Positions 32,540-35,831 of a stretch of 35,831 nt of DNA are shown here, piece after piece (the stretch's first letter is position 1; the number at the start of each line of letters is the position of its first letter). A model generated the notes under the pieces. It ran no database searches, was not told the origin of the DNA, and saw only the letters and a program-made list of their open reading frames with translations. The stretch covers positions 1-35,831 of the forward strand of contig DASTBU010000106.1 of assembly GCA_035711845.1 (NCBI GenBank), read 5' to 3'. Source of the DNA: DASTBU01 sp035711845 (lineage in GTDB: Bacteria; Acidobacteriota; Vicinamibacteria; Vicinamibacterales; 2-12-FULL-66-21). The position numbers were made by a program, and so were the translations under genes.

Positions 32540-35011
32540 TCATTCACCGCGAAGCGCGGCGACAGGATCGACCCGCGTGGCCCGCCGCGCCGGAAGGTAG
32601 CTCGCCGCGAACGCCACCACCATCAGTGCGGTCGGAACGGCAACGAACGTCATCGGATCGGTCGGAGCGACACCATAGAGAAGACTGGACAGACCGCGCG
32701 TCAGGGCCCACGCCGCAACCAGGCCGAGCAGGGCGCCGGCGCCCGCGAGCGTCAGCCCCTCGAGGACCACGAGGCGTCGCACGCGGCCGGGGTTCGCGCC
32801 GAGCGCGAGTCGAATCCCGATCTCGCGCGTGCGCTGCGCGACGGCGTAGCTGAGCACGCCGTGAATCCCGATGACCGCCAGCGCAAGGGCCACCGAGGCG
32901 AGCAACCCGAGCACGACCATCGTGAAACGCCGTTCGCCAACGGAGCGGGAAACCGTTTCGGCAAACGGCTCCAGGCCGAACACCGCGAGCGCGGGATCCT
33001 GCTGGCGGAAGGCGCCGCGGATACCAGCCACGAGCGCAGCCGGATCCCGATCCGTCCTCACGAGCAGCGCTCCCGAGCCGTTCGCTGACGGGGTCTGGGC
33101 GAGCGGGGCGTAAACAGCCGGTGGGGGCGCCTCATCGATTCCATGGAAGCGCTCGTCGCCGGCGACGCCGACGACGGTTCGCGCGGAGCCCCAGAAGCTA
33201 ATCTGCTTGCCGAGCGGTTCCTGACCGTCGAAGAACCGCCGCGCCGCGGCTTCGTTGATCAGCACGACGGCCGCAGAGGCGGTCGTGTCCGCATCGCGAA
33301 GCAGGCGACCGCGGACGAGCGGCACACCCATCGTCGCGAAGTAGCCCGGCGTCACCCGGCGCACGGAAATCTCCGGCCAGTCGCGCGCTTCGGCTTCACG
33401 GCCCACGACCGAGAACGAGTTGGTAAAGCCGGGATCGAGGGGATGCTGGCCGGCAATCGCGGCGGAGGCGACACCGGGAAGCGCCGCCACTTTCTCCAGC
33501 AGCCCCTGAGTGAAGGCGTGCATCTCGCGGAAATCGGGCCAGCGCTTGAAATCCACGGGGTAACGGCTGGCCGGCAGCTGATACTCAGCTTTCAGGATGC
33601 CCTCGGTCCTGAACCCGGCGTCGACCTGCTGCAGGCGCCAGAAGCTCTTGATGAGCAGCCCCGCGCCGATCACGAGCGTCACGGCAAGCGCGAACTCCAC
33701 GACAACGAGCGTCGAGCGCAGGCGCGTCCGATTGCGGCCGGCGGATGCCCCGTGGCCCCCATCGTCCTTCAGCGCGCCCTGTAAATCGACGCGCAAGGCC
33801 TGCAGCGTCGGCACCATCCCGAACCCGAGGCCCGCCGCGAGCGACACGAGGAGGGTCACCGCAAGCACCCGGATGTCGACCGCAGCCTCCGCGATGCGCG
33901 GTATGTCTGCCGGCGCGAGCGCAACCAGCGCGCGGACACCCAGCGTGGCCACCACGGTCCCGAGCAGGGCCGCGGCGGCCGCGAGCAACACGCCCTCTGA
34001 TGCGAACTGCCGTGCGAGGCGCCAGCCGCTCGCGCCGAGGGCCGTGCGTACGGCGACTTCCCGACGACGCCTGCTGCCTCGTGCGAGCAGCAGGTTGGCG
34101 ACGTTGACGCACGCGACGAGCAGGACGAGCCCGACGGCCGCCAGCAGCACGAGCAGGGCGGGGCGCACCGGATCGAAAACGATGGCACTCAGCAGTTCGA
34201 CGAACACGCCGCGCGCGGCGTTCTCCGGATGCGTGCGCTCGAGGTCGACGGCGATGCGGGTGAACTCTTCCTGGGATGCGGCGACGCTACCCGCCAGCCG
34301 GCCGATCATGAAAATCGGATGGGTCTGGCGCGGCATCGTGACCTCGCTGTCCTGGAAGGGCAGCCAGAGATCGACGCCGGCCCTGGCGCCGCGATCGGCA
34401 AAGGCCCGCGAGTAATCAGCGGCGTTCAGGATTTGATACACGCCGAAATCCGCGCCGGCGGGCATGAGCCCCACGATCGTGTACGGCCGGTCGTTCAACT
34501 GCACCGTCGTCCCTAGCACCGCCGGATCGCGCCCGAACGCGCGCGCCCACAAGCCATCGCTCAGGATCGCAACCGACGCGCCACCGGCGCTCGCCTCCTC
34601 GCGCGTGAATCCGCGGCCCGCCGCCGGCTGCAGGCCGAGCATCGGCAGAAAGCCGTGCGTCACTTCGAGCGCCTGCAGGCGAATCGGCTCGCCGCTGAGA
34701 GGCGCGTAGTTGACTTCCGATCCCATGAAAGCCGCCAGGTGCTGCACGCCGGTGGCGATTCGTGCGTAGTCGAGGTAGTCGGGCAGCGACGCCGGCTCGC
34801 GCGTGGTACCCGTGTTGCGATCGGTTTCCCAGAAGACGGCCAAACGGTCGACGTCCCGAAGCGGTGTCGCCCGCAGCAGCACGTGGTCGATGACGCTGAA
34901 GATGGCGGTGTTGGCGCCGATTCCGAGGGCGAGCGTCAGCAGCGCAACGGCGGTGAACGCCGGCGCACTCGCCAGTTGCCGGAAAGCGAAACGAAAGTCC
35001 TGGCTCCACAT
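32540..35011 (-). CDS. ADOP-family ABC permease (MacB/FtsX type), first copy
   Basis: An 823-aa paralogue of the next gene with the same layout: MWSQDFRFAFRQLASAPAFT (N-terminal ADOP signature), LTLALGIGANTAIFSVIDHVLL (first helix), a MacB-like core with VGLMPAGADFG, RRREVAVRTALGASGWRL after the first FtsX helices, a second core (VSAAIAGQHPLD region), and the closing QRTREIGIRLALGAN and VDPVAALRGE. ATG 35011 is preferred because GGAGG lies about 7 nt upstream and the protein then begins exactly at the family start; ATG 35041 is an in-frame alternative. Substrate unknown; MacB relatives move lipoproteins, peptides or toxins across the periplasm using an ATPase. Confidence 0.92.
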   Translation of the reverse strand: MWSQDFRFAFRQLASAPAFTAVALLTLALGIGANTAIFSVIDHVLLRATPLRDVDRLAVFWETDRNTGTTREPASLPDYLDYARIATGVQHLAAFMGSEVNYAPLSGEPIRLQALEVTHGFLPMLGLQPAAGRGFTREEASAGGASVAILSDGLWARAFGRDPAVLGTTVQLNDRPYTIVGLMPAGADFGVYQILNAADYSRAFADRGARAGVDLWLPFQDSEVTMPRQTHPIFMIGRLAGSVAASQEEFTRIAVDLERTHPENAARGVFVELLSAIVFDPVRPALLVLLAAVGLVLLVACVNVANLLLARGSRRRREVAVRTALGASGWRLARQFASEGVLLAAAAALLGTVVATLGVRALVALAPADIPRIAEAAVDIRVLAVTLLVSLAAGLGFGMVPTLQALRVDLQGALKDDGGHGASAGRNRTRLRSTLVVVEFALAVTLVIGAGLLIKSFWRLQQVDAGFRTEGILKAEYQLPASRYPVDFKRWPDFREMHAFTQGLLEKVAALPGVASAAIAGQHPLDPGFTNSFSVVGREAEARDWPEISVRRVTPGYFATMGVPLVRGRLLRDADTTASAAVVLINEAAARRFFDGQEPLGKQISFWGSARTVVGVAGDERFHGIDEAPPPAVYAPLAQTPSANGSGALLVRTDRDPAALVAGIRGAFRQQDPALAVFGLEPFAETVSRSVGERRFTMVVLGLLASVALALAVIGIHGVLSYAVAQRTREIGIRLALGANPGRVRRLVVLEGLTLAGAGALLGLVAAWALTRGLSSLLYGVAPTDPMTFVAVPTALMVVAFAASYLPARRATRVDPVAALRGE

Positions 35012-35185
35012 GCGGCGCCTCCAGTGCTGAAAAACTAGCATCTCCTGGTGGTGGCACCAAGCAATTTGTGACGATTTCCAGGCCTGCAGCGCTTCCCCGG
35101 GCGCGCGCTTGCCCTGGCCGTGCGAGTCAAGTGGGCTCGTGAAGATCGCAGCCTGAGTTTTCACAACATCCACCGGCGGGGCTGC

Positions 35186-35191
35186 TATAGT
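35186..35191 (+). promoter_or_regulatory. -10 box of the ACT-domain gene, probable leaderless start
   Basis: TATAGT ends 8 nt before ATG 35200. TTCACA (35160-35165) is a possible -35 with an over-long 20-bp spacer. Confidence 0.45.
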
Positions 35192-35199
35192 CCTGCGTC

Positions 35200-35598
35200 A
35201 TGCCGATAGCCACTCAGCTCAATCTGGCCCTGGACAACGAAATCGGGGTGCTCGCGCGGCTCTGCCGCGATCTCGCGCACGGCGGCGTCAACCTGCTCGC
35301 GATCTCGGCGCCCGAGAAGACCCGGGAGAAGGGGGTCGTCCGCCTGCTGGTGCCGAATCGCGAGCTGGCAGTGCACGTCCTGACGAAGGCGGGCTACACA
35401 TTCGCCGCCGAGGAGGTGTTGTTCGTTCAATTGACGAACCGTCCCGGCGCCCTCGCACGGGCGGCCGAGAAGCTCGCGCGCGCCGGCATCGACGTGCGTT
35501 ACGCCTACGCGACCGCGTCCGCACGTACCAGGACCACGGCCGCCGTGATTGCCGTTGCGGAACCCGAGCTGCCACGAGCGCTCAAGCTGTTGGGATAA
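35200..35598 (+). CDS. Tandem ACT-domain protein
   Basis: A 132-aa protein consisting of two ACT-like ligand-binding domains. The first is LNLALDNEIGVLARLCRDLAHGGVNLLAIS (residues ~7-36), ending before VHVLTKAGY. The second is LFVQLTNRPGALARAAEKLARAGIDVRYAYA (~74-104). The D-N-E-I-G-V-L and N-R-P-G-A-L loops are the amino-acid-binding turns. Stand-alone two-ACT proteins are thought to sense amino acids and act allosterically; no enzyme domain or DNA-binding domain is present. Divergent from the ADOP pair. Start supported by the -10 box 8 nt upstream. Confidence 0.88.
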   Translation: MPIATQLNLALDNEIGVLARLCRDLAHGGVNLLAISAPEKTREKGVVRLLVPNRELAVHVLTKAGYTFAAEEVLFVQLTNRPGALARAAEKLARAGIDVRYAYATASARTRTTAAVIAVAEPELPRALKLLG

Positions 35599-35802
35599 GC
35601 GGACGGAACGGGCACGGCGGCCAGTATCAGCCGGTTGTTCGTCGTGCGAATCAACTTGCAGGCCGCTTCCAGTCGGGGTGACCGGAAACCCTTGCTCGAT
35701 TGGCTATCTCACCATACAGTGCCTCGTCGCGTCATAATCCAACGGGTACGGATGCCGTGCGCGGAAGTCGTGGCAGAGAATCCTCCAAAGAGGTGCGAGA
35801 CA

Positions 35803-35831
35803 ATGAAGCAGCGTTCCCCCCTGTCATACGT
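35803..35831 (+). CDS. Start of a gene running off the window (partial)
   Basis: ATG 35803 follows AGGTG with a 7-nt gap and opens a frame (MKQRSPLSY) that is still open at the window edge. Only nine codons are visible, so the product cannot be named. The 204 bp between it and the ACT gene hold no other gene that I can support. Confidence 0.4.

Overview
The window is GC-rich chromosomal DNA, densely packed with genes on both strands. The tandem 'ADOP' permeases (MacB/FtsX-type, ~800 aa, ending in the typical PVxALRGE tail), the many small two-component and c-di-GMP proteins, and the absence of a tight operon plan all point to an Acidobacteriota genome, probably of the Vicinamibacteria type. 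This placement is inferred from gene families, not from a marker gene. I see no tRNA, rRNA, CRISPR array, transposase or phage gene.

Layout. (1) 1-7.5 kb: RNase III (+) overlaps tail to tail with a minus-strand histidine-utilisation block (hutH, hutU and a coupled AAA/STAND-like ATPase). purA (+) and a pseudo-receiver/PilZ protein (-) follow. (2) 7.5-12.7 kb: a HAD phosphatase overlapping a Mak-type ROK fructokinase, a small unknown protein, a chlorite-dismutase/HemQ-family protein, a CysK-like PLP enzyme and a nucleotidyltransferase-fold protein. (3) 12.7-15.5 kb: a BlaI/M56-peptidase regulatory pair ending in a good intrinsic terminator, then a redox cluster (tetraheme cytochrome c3-like protein, YfhL-type 2[4Fe-4S] ferredoxin, HTH plus Zn-ribbon regulator) and a 54-aa membrane peptide. 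(4) 15.5-20.4 kb: a PAS-GGDEF diguanylate cyclase facing a large hybrid histidine kinase, and an AMIN-domain envelope protein. (5) 20.5-25.6 kb: an OsmC / flavin monooxygenase / FAD oxidoreductase operon, small genes, a lipoprotein and a bactofilin. (6) 25.8-29.9 kb: a MEDS-domain sensor, a CsgG-like protein, a DinB-fold protein and a two-gene ABC-2 exporter. (7) 30-35.8 kb: two tandem ADOP permeases diverging from a two-ACT-domain protein, then the first codons of a further gene.

The window mixes core metabolism (His catabolism, AMP synthesis, Cys-type synthesis, fructose phosphorylation) with signalling (c-di-GMP synthesis and binding, hybrid kinase, BlaI/M56, MEDS), redox proteins and envelope functions. 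The main cross-cutting observation concerns translation starts. At least eight genes, most of them first in their transcription unit, have a sigma70-like -10 hexamer ending only 5-9 nt before the start codon and no Shine-Dalgarno, as in leaderless transcripts. Other genes in the same window carry clear GGAGG-type sites. Further unexplained structure includes a 17-bp direct repeat flanking purA, matched GCCGGA/TCCGGC palindromes upstream of two divergent genes, and a run of palindromes in the lipoprotein/bactofilin intergenic region.
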